Shown here: in pieces, positions 25,201-38,600 of the stretch | Numbering within the stretch: the stretch's first letter is position 1 | Layout of the letters: each line of letters begins with the position of its first letter | Notes under the pieces: model-generated | What the model saw: only the letters and a program-made list of their open reading frames with translations | Databases searched by the model: none | What the model was told of the DNA's origin: nothing | Position numbers and translations under genes: made by a program | Source: Halisarca cf. caerulea | Taxonomy: Eukaryota > Porifera > Demospongiae > Chondrillida > Halisarcidae | Assembly: GCA_963170055.1 (NCBI GenBank) | Contig: CAUJGJ010000144.1 | Coordinates: forward strand, 5,001-69,000 | Reading direction: 5' to 3' | Length of the DNA stretch: 64,000 nucleotides

Positions 25201-26096
25201 TCTGAACTGCTGAGGGCGTATTTGTGTAGTGTTGGATATGCTGGTGCTAATACCAATATTTGGCACTAGCACCGCGCACAATCCCATTAGACACACATGA
25301 CCTTTCTTAAGTGCTGTGAGCGCATTGGTATAGTGTTGGATATGCTGGTGCTAATACCAATATTTGGCACTAGCACCACGCAAATTCCCAGTGGACACAC
25401 ATGAAGTTTCTGAAGTGCTGTGGGCGTATTTGTGTAGTGTTGGATATGCTGGTGCTAATACCAATATTTGGCACTAGCACCACGCACATTCCCAGTGGAC
25501 ACACATGAAGTATCTGAAGTGCTGTGGGCGTATTTGTGTAGTGTTGGATATGCTGGTGCTAATACCAATATTTGGCACTAGCACCACGCACATTCCCAGT
25601 GGACACACATGAAGTTTCTGAAGTGCTGTGGGCGTATGTGTGTAATGTTGGATATGCTGGTGCTAATACCAATATTTGGCACTAGCACCACGCACATTCC
25701 CAGGGGACACACATGAAGTTTCTTAAATACTGTGGGCGTATGTGTGTAATGTTGGATATGCTGGTGCTAATACCAATATTTGGCACTAGCACCACGCACA
25801 TTCCCAGAGGACACACATGAAGTTTCTGAAGTGCTGTGGGCGTATTTGTGTAGTGTTGGATATGCTGGTGCTAATACCAATATTTGGCACTAGCATCACG
25901 CACAATCCCAGTGGACACACATGAAGTTTCTGAAGTGCTGTGGGCGTATTTGCGTAGTGTTGGATATGCTGGTGCTAATACCAATATTTGGCACTAGCAC
26001 CACGCACATTCCCAGTGGACACAGATGAAGTTTCTGAAGTGCTGTGGGCGTATTTGTGTAGTGTTGGATATGCTGGTGCTAATACCAATATTTGGC
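19230..26096 (-). repeat. 6,866-bp tandem segment, copy 1
   Basis: Every marker in this interval reappears 6,866 bp downstream (66 units plus 2 bp). Example pairs are 20,566/27,432, 21,086/27,952, 22,959/29,825 and 23,914/30,780. A few substitutions separate the copies, such as CATTGCCAG at about 19,670 against CATTCCCAG, and CCCAGAGGAC at about 20,812 against CCCAGGGGAC. Upstream of 19,230 similarity continues at an offset of about 6,658 bp, two units shorter, so the start is approximate. Confidence 0.85.
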
Positions 26097-26520
26097 ACTA
26101 GCATCACGCACAATCCCAGTGGACACACATGAAGTTTCTGAAGTGCTGTGGGCGTATTTGCGTAGTGTTGGATATGCTGGTGCTAATACCAATATTTGGC
26201 ACTAGCACCACGCACATTCCCAGTGGACACAGATGAAGTTTCTGAAGTGCTGTGGGCGTATTTGTGTAGTGTTGGATATGCTGGTGCTAATACCAATATT
26301 TGGCACTAGCACCGCGCACATTCCCAGTGGACACACATGAAGATTCTGAAGTGCTGTGGGCGTATTTTGTGTAGTGTTGTACATGCTGGTGCAAATACCA
26401 ATATTTGGCACTAGCACCACGCACATTTCCAGTGGACACACATGAAGTTTCTGAACTGCTGAGGGCGTATTTGTGTAGTGTTGGATATGCTGGTGCTAAT
26501 ACCAATATTTGGCACTAGCA
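22780..26520 (-). repeat. Nested ~1,872-bp tandem pair inside copy 1
   Basis: 22,780-24,650 and 24,651-26,520 match at an offset of 1,872-1,873 bp (18 units), for example 22,959/24,831 and 24,329/26,202. The same pair recurs 6,866 bp further on at about 29,646-33,390, so the 1.87-kb duplication happened before the larger one. Confidence 0.82.
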
Positions 26521-29500
26521 CCACGCACATTCCCAGTGGACATACATGAAGTTTCTGAAGTGCTGTGGGCGTATGTGTGTAATGTTGGATATGCTGGTGC
26601 TAATACCAATATTTGGCACTAGCACCACGCACATTCCCAGTGGACACACATGAAGTTTCTGAAGTGCTGTGGGCGTATTTGTGTAGTGTTGGATATGCTG
26701 GTGCTAATACCAATATTTGGCACTAGCACCGCGCACATTCCCAGTGGACACACATGAAGATTCTGAACTGCTGAGGGCGTATTTGTGTAGTGTTGGATAT
26801 GCTGGTGCTAATACCAATATTTGGCACTAGCACCACACACATTCCAAGTGGACACACATGAAGTTTCTTAAGTGCTGTGGGCGTATTTGTGTAATGTTGG
26901 ATATGCTGGTGCTAATACCAATATTTGGCACTAGCACCACGCACATTCCCAGGGGACACACATGAAGTTTCTGAAGTGCTGTGGGCGTATGTGTGTAATG
27001 TTGGATATGCTGGTGCTAATACCAATATTTGGCACTAGCACCACGCACATTCCCAGTGGACACACATGAAGTTTCTGAAGTGCTGTAGGCGTATTTGTGT
27101 AGTGTTGGATATGCTGGTGCTAATACCAATATTTGGCACTAGCACCACGCACATTCCCAGTGGACACACATGAAGTTTCTGAAGTGCTGTGGGCGTATTT
27201 GTGTAGTGTTGTATATGCTGGTGCTAATACCAATATTTGGCACTAGCACCACGCACATTCCCAGTGGACACACATGAAGTTTCTGAAGTGCTGTGGGCGT
27301 ATTTGTGTAGTGTTGGATATGCTGGTGCTAATACCAATATTTGGCACTAGCACCACGCACATTCCCAGGGGACACACATGAAGTTTCTAAAGTGCTGTGG
27401 GCGTATTTGCGTAGTGTTGGATATGCTGGTGCTAATACCAATATTTGGAACTAGCACCACGCACATTCCCAGTGGACACACATGAAGTTTCTGAAGTGCT
27501 GTGGGAGTATTTGTGTAGTGTTGGATATGCTGGTGCTAATACCATTATTTGGCAATAGCACCGCGCACAATCGCAGTGGACACACATGACCTTTCTGAAG
27601 TGCTGTGAGCGCATTTGTGTAGTGTTGGATATGCTGGTGCTAATACCAATATTTGGCACTAGCACCACGCACGTTCCCAGGGGACACACATGTAGTTTCT
27701 GAAGTGCTGTGGGCGCATTTGTGTAGTGTTGCTTATGCTGGTGCAAATACCAATATTTGGCACTAGCACCACGCACATTTCCAGTGGACACACATGAAGT
27801 TTCTGAAGTGTTGTGGGCGTATTTGTGTAGTGTTGGATATGCTGGTGCTAATACCAATATTTGGCACTAGCACCACGCACATTCCCAGAGAACACACATG
27901 AAGTTTCTGAAGTGCTGTGGGCGTTTTTGTGTAGTGTTGGATATGCTGGTGCTAATACCAATATTTGGCACTAGCACCACGCACATTCCCAGTGGACACA
28001 CATGAAGTTTCTGAAGTGCTGTGGGCGTATTTGTGTAGTGTAAGATATGCTGGTGCTAATACCATTATTTGGCAATAGCACCGCGCACAATCGCAGTAGA
28101 CACACATGACCTTTCTGAAGTACTGTGAGCGCATTTGTGTAGTGTTGGATATGCTGGTGCTAATACCAATATTTGGCACTAGCACCACGCACATTCCCAG
28201 GGGACACACATGAAGTTTCTGAAGTGCTGTGGGCGTATTTGCGTAGTGTTGGATATGCTGGTGCTAATACCAATATTTGGCACTAGCACCACGCACATTC
28301 CCAGTGGACACACATGAAGTTTCTGAAGTGCTGTGGGCGTATTTGTGTAGTGTTGGATATGCTGGTGCTAATACCAATATTTGGCACTAGCACCACGCAC
28401 ATTCCCAAAGGACACACATGAAGTTTCTGAAGTGCTGTGGGCGTATTTGTGTAGTGTTAGATATGCTGGTGCTAATACAAATATTTGGCACTAGCACCAC
28501 GCACATTCCCAGTGGACACACATGACCATTCTTAAGTGTTGTGGGCGTATTTGTGTAGTGTTGGATATGCTGGTGCAAATACAAATGTTTGGCACTAGCA
28601 CCACGCACATTCCCAGTGGACACACATGAAGTTTCTTAACTACTGTGGGAGTATTTGTGTAGTGTTGGATATGCTGGTGCTAATACCAATATTTGGCACT
28701 AGCACCACGCACATTCCCAGTGGACACACATGAAGTTTCTTAGCTACTGTGGGAGTATTTGTGTAGTGTTGGATATGCTGGTGCAAATAACCAATATTTG
28801 GCACTAGCACCACGCACATTCCCAGTGGACACACATGAAGTTTCTGAAGTGCTGTGGGCGTATTTGTGTAGTGTTAGATATGCTGGTGCTAATACAAATA
28901 TTTGGCACTAGCACCACGCACATTCCCAGTGGACACACATGACCATTCTAAAGTGCTGTGGGCGTATTTGTGTAGTGTTGGATATGATGGTGCAAATACA
29001 AATGTTTGGCACTAGAACCACGCTCATTCCCAGTGGACACACATGAAGTTTCTTAACTACTGTGGGCGTATTTGTGTAGCGTTGGATATGCTGGTGCTAA
29101 TACCAATATTTGGCACTAGCACAACGCACATTCCAAGTGAAAACACATGAAGTTTCTTAACTACTGTGGGCGTATTAGTGTAGTGTTGGATATGCTGGTG
29201 CTAATACTAATATTTGGCACTAGCGCCGCGCACATTCCCGGTGGACACACATGAAGTTTCTGAAGTGCTGTGAGCGCATTTGTGTAGTGTTGGATATGCT
29301 GGTGCTAATACCAATATTTGGCACTAGCACCACGCACATTCCCAAGGGACACACATGACCTTTCTGAAGTGCTGTGGGCGTATTTGTGTAGTGTTGGATA
29401 TGCTGGTGCTAATACCAATATTTGGCACTAGCACCACGCACATTCCCAGTGGACACACATGAAGTTTCTGAAGTGCTGTGGGCGTATTTGTGTAGTGTTG

Positions 29501-32500
29501 GATATGCTGGTGCTAATACCAATATTTGGCACTAGCACCACGCACATTCCCAGTGGACACACATGAAGTTTCTTAGCTACTGTGGGAGTATTTGTGTAGT
29601 GTTGGATATGCTGGTGCTAATACCAATATTTGGCACTAGCACCACGCACATTCCCAGTGGACACACATGAAGTTTCTGAAGTGCTGTGGGCGTATTTGTG
29701 TAGTGTTAGATATGCTGGTGCTAATACCAATATTTGGCACTAGCACCACGCACATTCCCAGTGGACACACATGACCATTCTGAAGTGCTGTGGGCGTATT
29801 TGTGTAGTGTTGGATATGCTGGTGCTAATACCAATATTTGGCACTAGCACCACGCACATTCCCAGTGGACACACATGAAGTTTCTGAAGTGCTGTGGGCG
29901 TATTTGTGTAGTGTTGGATATGCTGGTGCTAATACCATTATTTGGCAATAGCACCGCGCACAATCGCAGTGGACACACATGACCTTTCTGAAGTGCTGTG
30001 AGCGCATTTGTATAGTGTTGGATATGCTGGTGCTAATACCAATATTTGGCACTACCACCACGCACGTTCCCAGGGGACACACATGTAGTTTCTGAAGTGC
30101 TGTGGGCGCATTTGTGTAGTGTTGCCTATGCTGGTGCAAATACCAATATTTGGCACTAGCACCACGCACATTTCCAGTGGACACACATGAAGTTTCTGAA
30201 CTGCTGAGGGCGTATTTGTGTAGTGTTGGATATGCTGGTGCTAATACCAATATTTGGCACTAGCACCGCGCACAATCCCATTAGACACACATGACCTTTC
30301 TTAAGTGCTGTGAGCGCATTGGTATAGTGTTGGATATGCTGGTGCTAATACCAATATTTGGCACTAGCACCACGCAAATTCCCAGTGGACACACATGAAG
30401 TTTCTGAAGTGCTGTGGGCGTATTTGTGTAGTGTTGGATATGCTGGTGCTAATACCAATATTTGGCACTAGCACCACGCACATTCCCAGTGGACACACAT
30501 GAAGTATCTGAAGTGCTGTGGGCGTATTTGTGTAGTGTTGGATATGCTGGTGCTAATACCAATATTTGGCACTAGCACCACGCACATTCCCAGTGGACAC
30601 ACATGAAGTTTCTGAAGTGCTGTGGGCGTATGTGTGTAATGTTGGATATGCTGGTGCTAATACCAATATTTGGCACTAGCACCACGCACATTCCCAGGGG
30701 ACACACATGAAGTTTCTTAAATACTGTGGGCGTATGTGTGTAATGTTGGATATGCTGGTGCTAATACCAATATTTGTCACTAGCACCACGCACATTCCCA
30801 GAGGACACACATGAAGTTTCTGAAGTGCTGTGGGCGTATTTGTGTAGTGTTGGATATGCTGGTGCTAATACCAATATTTTCACTAGCATCACGCACAATC
30901 CCAGTGGACACACATGAAGTTTCTGAAGTGCTGTGGGCGTATTTGCGTAGTGTTGGATATGCTGGTGCTAATACCAATATTTGGCACTAGCACCACGCAC
31001 ATTCCCAGTGGACACAGATGAAGTTTCTGAAGTGCTGTGGGCGTATTTGTGTAGTGTTGGATATGCTGGTGCTAATACCAATATTTGGCACTAGCATCAC
31101 GCACAATCCCAGTGGACACACATGAAGTTTCTGAAGTGCTGTGGGCGTATTTGCGTAGTGTTGGATATGCTGGTGCTAATACCAATATTTGGCACTAGCA
31201 CCACGCACATTCCCAGTGGACACAGATGAAGTTTCTGAAGTGCTGTGGGCGTATTTGTGTAGTGTTGGATATGCTGGTGCTAATACCAATATTTGGCACT
31301 AGCACCGCGCACATTCCCAGTGGACACACATGAAGATTCTGAAGTGCTGTGGGCGTATTTTGTGTAGTGTTGTACATGCTGGTGCAAATACCAATATTTG
31401 GCACTAGCACCACGCACATTTCCAGTGGACACACATGAAGTTTCTGAACTGCTGAGGGCGTATTTGTGTAGTGTTGGATATGCTGGTGCTAATACCAATA
31501 TTTGGCACTAGCACCACGCACATTCCCAGTGGACACACATGAAGTTTCTGAAGTGCTGTGGGCGTATTTGTGTAGTGTTAGATATGCTGGTGCTAATACC
31601 AATATTTGGCACTAGCACCACGCACATTCCCAGTGGACACACATGACCATTCTGAAGTGCTGTGGGCGTATTTGTGTAGTGTTGGATATGCTGGTGCTAA
31701 TACCAATATTTGGCACTAGCACCACGCACATTCCCAGTGGACACACATGAAGTTTCTGAAGTGCTGTGGGCGTATTTGTGTAGTGTTGGATATGCTGGTG
31801 CTAATACCATTATTTGGCAATAGCACCGCGCACAATCGCAGTGGACACACATGACCTTTCTGAAGTGCTGTGAGCGCATTTGTATAGTGTTGGATATGCT
31901 GGTGCTAATACCAATATTTGGCACTACCACCACGCACGTTCCCAGGGGACACACATGTAGTTTCTGAAGTGCTGTGGGCGCATTTGTGTAGTGTTGCCTA
32001 TGCTGGTGCAAATACCAATATTTGGCACTAGCACCACGCACATTTCCAGTGGACACACATGAAGTTTCTGAACTGCTGAGGGCGTATTTGTGTAGTGTTG
32101 GATATGCTGGTGCTAATACCAATATTTGGCACTAGCACCGCGCACAATCCCATTAGACACACATGACCTTTCTTAAGTGCTGTGAGCGCATTGGTATAGT
32201 GTTGGATATGCTGGTGCTAATACCAATATTTGGCACTAGCACCACGCAAATTCCCAGTGGACACACATGAAGTTTCTGAAGTGCTGTGGGCGTATTTGTG
32301 TAGTGTTGGATATGCTGGTGCTAATACCAATATTTGGCACTAGCACCACGCACATTCCCAGTGGACACACATGAAGTATCTGAAGTGCTGTGGGCGTATT
32401 TGTGTAGTGTTGGATATGCTGGTGCTAATACCAATATTTGGCACTAGCACCACGCACATTCCCAGTGGACACACATGAAGTTTCTGAAGTGCTGTGGGCG

Positions 32501-32962
32501 TATGTGTGTAATGTTGGATATGCTGGTGCTAATACCAATATTTGGCACTAGCACCACGCACATTCCCAGGGGACACACATGAAGTTTCTTAAATACTGTG
32601 GGCGTATGTGTGTAATGTTGGATATGCTGGTGCTAATACCAATATTTGGCACTAGCACCACGCACATTCCCAGAGGACACACATGAAGTTTCTGAAGTGC
32701 TGTGGGCGTATTTGTGTAGTGTTGGATATGCTGGTGCTAATACCAATATTTGGCACTAGCATCACGCACAATCCCAGTGGACACACATGAAGTTTCTGAA
32801 GTGCTGTGGGCGTATTTGCGTAGTGTTGGATATGCTGGTGCTAATACCAATATTTGGCACTAGCACCACGCACATTCCCAGTGGACACAGATGAAGTTTC
32901 TGAAGTGCTGTGGGCGTATTTGTGTAGTGTTGGATATGCTGGTGCTAATACCAATATTTGGC
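26097..32962 (-). repeat. 6,866-bp tandem segment, copy 2
   Basis: Near-identical to copy 1, including rare shared changes such as the TTTGTCACTAG and ATATTTTCACTAG variants (about 23,905 and 24,010 in copy 1; 30,771 and 30,876 here). Shared rare changes mean one segment was copied as a whole. Confidence 0.85.
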
Positions 32963-34190
32963 ACTAGCATCACGCACAATCCCAGTGGACACACATGAAG
33001 TTTCTGAAGTGCTGTGGGCGTATTTGCGTAGTGTTGGATATGCTGGTGCTAATACCAATATTTGGCACTAGCACCACGCACATTCCCAGTGGACACAGAT
33101 GAAGTTTCTGAAGTGCTGTGGGCGTATTTGTGTAGTGTTGGATATGCTGGTGCTAATACCAATATTTGGCACTAGCACCGCGCACATTCCCAGTGGACAC
33201 ACATGAAGATTCTGAAGTGCTGTGGGCGTATTTTGTGTAGTGTTGTACATGCTGGTGCAAATACCAATATTTGGCACTAGCACCACGCACATTTCCAGTG
33301 GACACACATGAAGTTTCTGAACTGCTGAGGGCGTATTTGTGTAGTGTTGGATATGCTGGTGCTAATACCAATATTTGGCACTAGCACCACGCACATTCCC
33401 AGTGGACATACATGAAGTTTCTGAAGTGCTGTGGGCGTATGTGTGTAATGTTGGATATGCTGGTGCTAATACCAATATTTGGCACTAGCACCACGCACAT
33501 TCCCAGTGGACACACATGAAGTTTCTGAAGTGCTGTGGGCGTATTTGTGTAGTGTTGGATATGCTGGTGCTAATACCAATATTTGGCACTAGCACCGCGC
33601 ACATTCCCAGTGGACACACATGAAGATTCTGAACTGCTGAGGGCGTATTTGTGTAGTGTTGGATATGCTGGTGCTAATACCAATATTTGGCACTAGCACC
33701 ACACACATTCCAAGTGGACACACATGAAGTTTCTTAAGTGCTGTGGGCGTATTTGTGTAATGTTGGATATGCTGGTGCTAATACCAATATTTGGCACTAG
33801 CACCACGCACATTCCCAGGGGACACACATGAAGTTTCTGAAGTGCTGTGGGCGTATGTGTGTAATGTTGGATATGCTGGTGCTAATACCAATATTTGGCA
33901 CTAGCACCACGCACATTCCCAGTGGACACACATGAAGTTTCTGAAGTGCTGTAGGCGTATTTGTGTAGTGTTGGATATGCTGGTGCTAATACCAATATTT
34001 GGCACTAGCACCACGCACATTCCCAGTGGACACACATGAAGTTTCTGAAGTGCTGTGGGCGTATTTGTGTAGTGTTGTATATGCTGGTGCTAATACCAAT
34101 ATTTGGCACTTGCACCACGCACATTCCCAGTGGACACACATGAAGTTTCTGAAGTGCTGTGGGCGTATTTGTGTAGTGTTGGATATGCTG
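32963..34190 (-). repeat. 6,866-bp tandem segment, partial copy 3
   Basis: The 6,866-bp register continues from copy 2 (26,202/33,068 and 27,211/34,077) and is lost near 34,190. There the sequence switches to a CCGCGCACATTCCC unit that the earlier copy lacks at that place. Confidence 0.78.
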
Positions 34191-35600
34191 GTGCTAATAC
34201 CAATATTTGGCACTAGCACCGCGCACATTCCCAGTGGACACACATGAAGATTCTGAAGTGCTGTGGGCGTATTTTGTGTAGTGTTGTACATGCTGGTGCA
34301 AATACCAATATTTGGCACTAGCACCACGCACATTTCCAGTGGACACACATGAAGTTTCTGAACTGCTGAGGGCGTATTTGTGTAGTGTTGGATATGCTGG
34401 TGCTAATACCAATATTTGGCACTAGCACCACGCACATTCCCAGTGGACATACATGAAGTTTCTGAAGTGCTGTGGGCGTATGTGTGTAATGTTGGATATG
34501 CTGGTGCTAATACCAATATTTGGCACTAGCACCACGCACATTCCCAGTGGACACACATGAAGTTTCTGAAGTGCTGTGGGCGTATTTGTGTAGTGTTGGA
34601 TATGCTGGTGCTAATACCAATATTTGGCACTAGCACCGCGCACATTCCCAGTGGACACACATGAAGTTTCTTAAATACTGTGGGCGTATGTGTGTAATGT
34701 TGGATATGCTGGTGCTAATACCAATATTTGGCACTAGCACCACGCACATTCCCAGGGGACACACATGAAGTTTCTGAAGTGCTGTGGGCGTATGTGTGTA
34801 ATGTTGGATATGCTGGTGCTAATACCAATATTTGGCACTAGCACCACGCACATTCCCAGTGGACACACATGAAGTTTCTGAAGTGCTGTAGGCGTATTTG
34901 TGTAGTGTTGGATATGCTGGTGCTAATACCAATATTTGGCACTAGCACCACGCACATTCCCAGTGGACACACATGAAGTTTCTGAAGTGCTGTGGGCGTA
35001 TTTGTGTAGTGTTGTATATGCTGGTGCTAATACCAATATTTGGCACTTGCACCACGCACATTCCCAGTGGACACACATGAAGTTTCTGAAGTGCTGTGGG
35101 CGTATTTGTGTAGTGTTGGATATGCTGGTGCTAATACCAATATTTGGCACTAGCACCGCGCACATTCCCAGTGGACACACATGAAGATTCTGAAGTGCTG
35201 TGGGCGTATTTTGTGTAGTGTTGTACATGCTGGTGCAAATACCAATATTTGGCACTAGCACCACGCACATTTCCAGTGGACACACATGAAGTTTCTGAAC
35301 TGCTGAGGGCGTATTTGTGTAGTGTTGGATATGCTGGTGCTAATACCAATATTTGGCACTAGCACCACGCACATTCCCAGTGGACATACATGAAGTTTCT
35401 GAAGTGCTGTGGGCGTATGTGTGTAATGTTGGATATGCTGGTGCTAATACCAATATTTGGCACTAGCACCACGCACATTCCCAGTGGACACACATGAAGT
35501 TTCTGAAGTGCTGTGGGCGTATTTGTGTAGTGTTGGATATGCTGGTGCTAATACCAATATTTGGCACTAGCACCGCGCACATTCCCAGTGGACACACATG
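33770..35600 (-). repeat. ~937-bp tandem pair (nine units)
   Basis: 33,770-34,706 and 34,707-35,600 match at an offset of 937 bp (33,986/34,923 and 34,194/35,131). They share the rare GGCACTTGCACC, GTTGTATATGC and CTGTAGGCG variants. Edges are approximate. Confidence 0.8.
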
Positions 35601-38600
35601 AAGATTCTGAACTGCTGAGGGCGTATTTGTGTAGTGTTGGATATGCTGGTGCTAATACCAATATTTGGCACTAGCACCACACACATTCCCAGTGGACACA
35701 CATGAAGTTTCTTAAGTGCTGTGGGCGTATTTGTGTAATGTTGGATATGCTGGTGCTAATACCAATATTTGGCACTAGCACCACGCACATTCCCAGGGGA
35801 CACACATGAAGTTTCTGAAGTGCTGTGGGCGTATGTGTGTAATGTTGGATATGCTGGTGCTAATACCAATATTTGGCACTAGCACCACGCACATTCCCAG
35901 TGGACACACATGAAGTTTCTGAAGTGCTGTAGGCGTATTTGTGTAGTGTTGGATATGCTGGTGCTAATACCAATATTTGGCACTAGCACCACGCACATTC
36001 CCAGTGGACACACATGAAGTTTCTGAAGTGCTGTGGGCGTATTTGTGTAGTGTTGTATATGCTGGTGCTAATACCAATATTTGGCACTTGCACCACGCAC
36101 ATTCCCAGTGGACACACATGAAGTTTCTGAAGTGCTGTGGGCGTATTTGTGTAGTGTTGGATATGCTGGTGCTAATACCAATATTTGGCACTAGCACCAC
36201 GCACATTCCCAGGGGACACACATGAAGTTTCTAAAGTGCTGTGGGCGTATTTGCGTAGTGTTGGATATGCTGGTGCTAATACCAATATTTGGCACTAGCA
36301 CCACGCACATTCCCAGTGGACACACATGAAGTTTCTGAAGTGCTGTGGGAGTATTTGTGTAGTGTTGGATATGCTGGTGCTAATACCATTATTTGGCAAT
36401 AGAACCGCGCACAATCGCAGTGGACACACATGACCTTTCTGAAGTGCTGTGAGCGCATTTGTGTAGTGTTAGATATGCTGGTGCTAATACCAATATTTGG
36501 CACTAGCACCACGCACGTTCCCAGGGGACACACATGTAGTTTCTGAAGTGCTGTGGGCGCATTTGTGTAGTGTTGCTTATGCTGGTGCAAATACCAATAT
36601 TTGGCAATAGCACCACGCACATTCCCAGTGGACACACATGACCTTTCTGAAGTGCTGTGAGCGCATTTGTGTAGTGTTGGATATGCTGGTGCTAATACCA
36701 ATATTTGGCACTACCACCACGCACGTTCCCAGGGGACACACATGTAGTTTCTGAAGTGCTATGGGCGTATTTTGTGTAGTGTTGTACATGCTGGTGCTAA
36801 TACCAATATTTGGCACTAGCACCACGCACATTTCCAGTGGACACACATGAAGTTTCTGAACTGCTGAGGGCGTATTTGTGTAGTGTTGGATATGCTGGTG
36901 CTAATACCAATATTTGGCACTAGCACCACGCACATTCCCAGTGGACACACATGAAGTTTCTGAAGTGCTGTGGGCGTATGTGTGTAATGTTGGATATGCT
37001 GGTGCTAATACCAATATTTGGCACTAGCACCACGCACATTCCCAGGGGACACACATGAAGTTTCTGAAGTGCTGTGGGCGTATGTGTGTAATGTTGGATA
37101 TGCTGGTGCTAATGCCAATATTTGGCACTAGCACCACGCACATTCCCAGTGGACACACATGTAGTTTCTGAAGTGCTGTGGGCGTATTTGTGTAGTGTTG
37201 GATATGCTTGTGCTAATACCATTATTTGGCAATAGCACCGCGCACAATCGCAGTGGACACACATGACCTTTCTGAAGTGCTGTGAGCGCATTTGTGTAGT
37301 GTTGGATATGCTGGTGCTAATACCAATATTTGGCACTAGCACCACGCACGTTCCCAGGGGACACACATGTAGTTTCTGAAGTGCTGTGGGCGCATTTGTG
37401 TAGTGTTGCCTATGCTGGTGCAAATACCAATATTTGGCACTAGCACCACGCACATTTCCAGTGGACACACATGAAGTTTCTGAACTGCTGAGGGCGTATT
37501 TGTGTAGTGTTGGATATGCTGGTGCTAATACCAATATTTGGCACTAGCACCACGCACATTCCCAGAGGACACACATGAAGTTTCTGAAGTGCTGTGGGCG
37601 TATTTGTGTAGTGTTGGATATGCTGGTGCTACTACCAATATTTGGCACTAGCACCACGCACAATCCCAGTGGACACACATGAAGTTTCTGAAGTTCTGTG
37701 GGCGTATTTGTGTAGTGTTGGATATGCTGGTGCTAATACCAATATTTGGCACTAGCACCACGCATTTTCCCAGTGGACACAGATGAAGTTTCTGAAGTGC
37801 TGTGGGCGTATTTGTGTAGTGTTGGATATGCTGGTGCTAATACCAATATTTGGCACTAGCACCGCGAACATTCCCAGTGGAAACACATGAAGATTCTGAA
37901 GTGCTGTGGGCGTATTTGTGTAGTGTTGTACATGCTGGTGCAAATACCAATATTTGGCACTAGCACGACGCAAATTCCCAGGGGATACACATGAAGTTTC
38001 TGAAGTGCTGTGGGCGTATTTGTGTAGTGTTGGATATGCTGGTGCTAATACCAATATTTGGCACTAGCACCACGCACATTCCCAGTGGACACACATGATG
38101 ATTCTGAAGTGCTGTGGGCGTATTTGTGTAGTGTTGTATATGCTGGTGGTAATACCAATATTTGGCAATAGCACCACGCACATTCCCAGTGGACACACAT
38201 GAAGTTTCTGAAGTGCTGTGGGCGTATTTGTGTAGTGTTGGATATGCTGGTGCTAATACCAATATTTGGCACTAGCACCGCGCACAATCCCACTGGACAC
38301 ACATGACCTTTCTGAAGTGCTGTGAGCGCATTTGTGTAGTGTTGGATATGCTGGTGCTAATACCAATATTTGGCACTAGCACCACGCACATTCCCAGTGG
38401 ACACACATGAAGTTTCTGAAGTGCTGTGGGCGCATTTGTGTAGTGTTGGATATGCTGGTGCTAATACCAATATTTGGCACTAGCACCACGCACATTCCCA
38501 GTGGACACACATGAAGTTTCTGAAGTGCTGTGGGCGTATTTTTGTAGTGTCGTATATGCTGGTGCTAATACCAATATTTGGCAATAGCACCACGCACATT

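Larger units (their letters stand above)
18441..36200 (-). repeat. 104-bp satellite, inverted block, sector B with ~6.87-kb duplications
   Basis: About 171 units in - orientation. Marker variants (GTTGTACATGC, GTTGCCTATGC, CCATTATTTGGCAATAGCAC, GCATCACGCACAATCC, GTATGTGTGTAATG, GGACACAGATG) recur at an offset of 6,866 bp. Nested duplications of about 1,872 and 937 bp are annotated separately. The sector boundary is where the marker set changes and is approximate. Confidence 0.9.
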
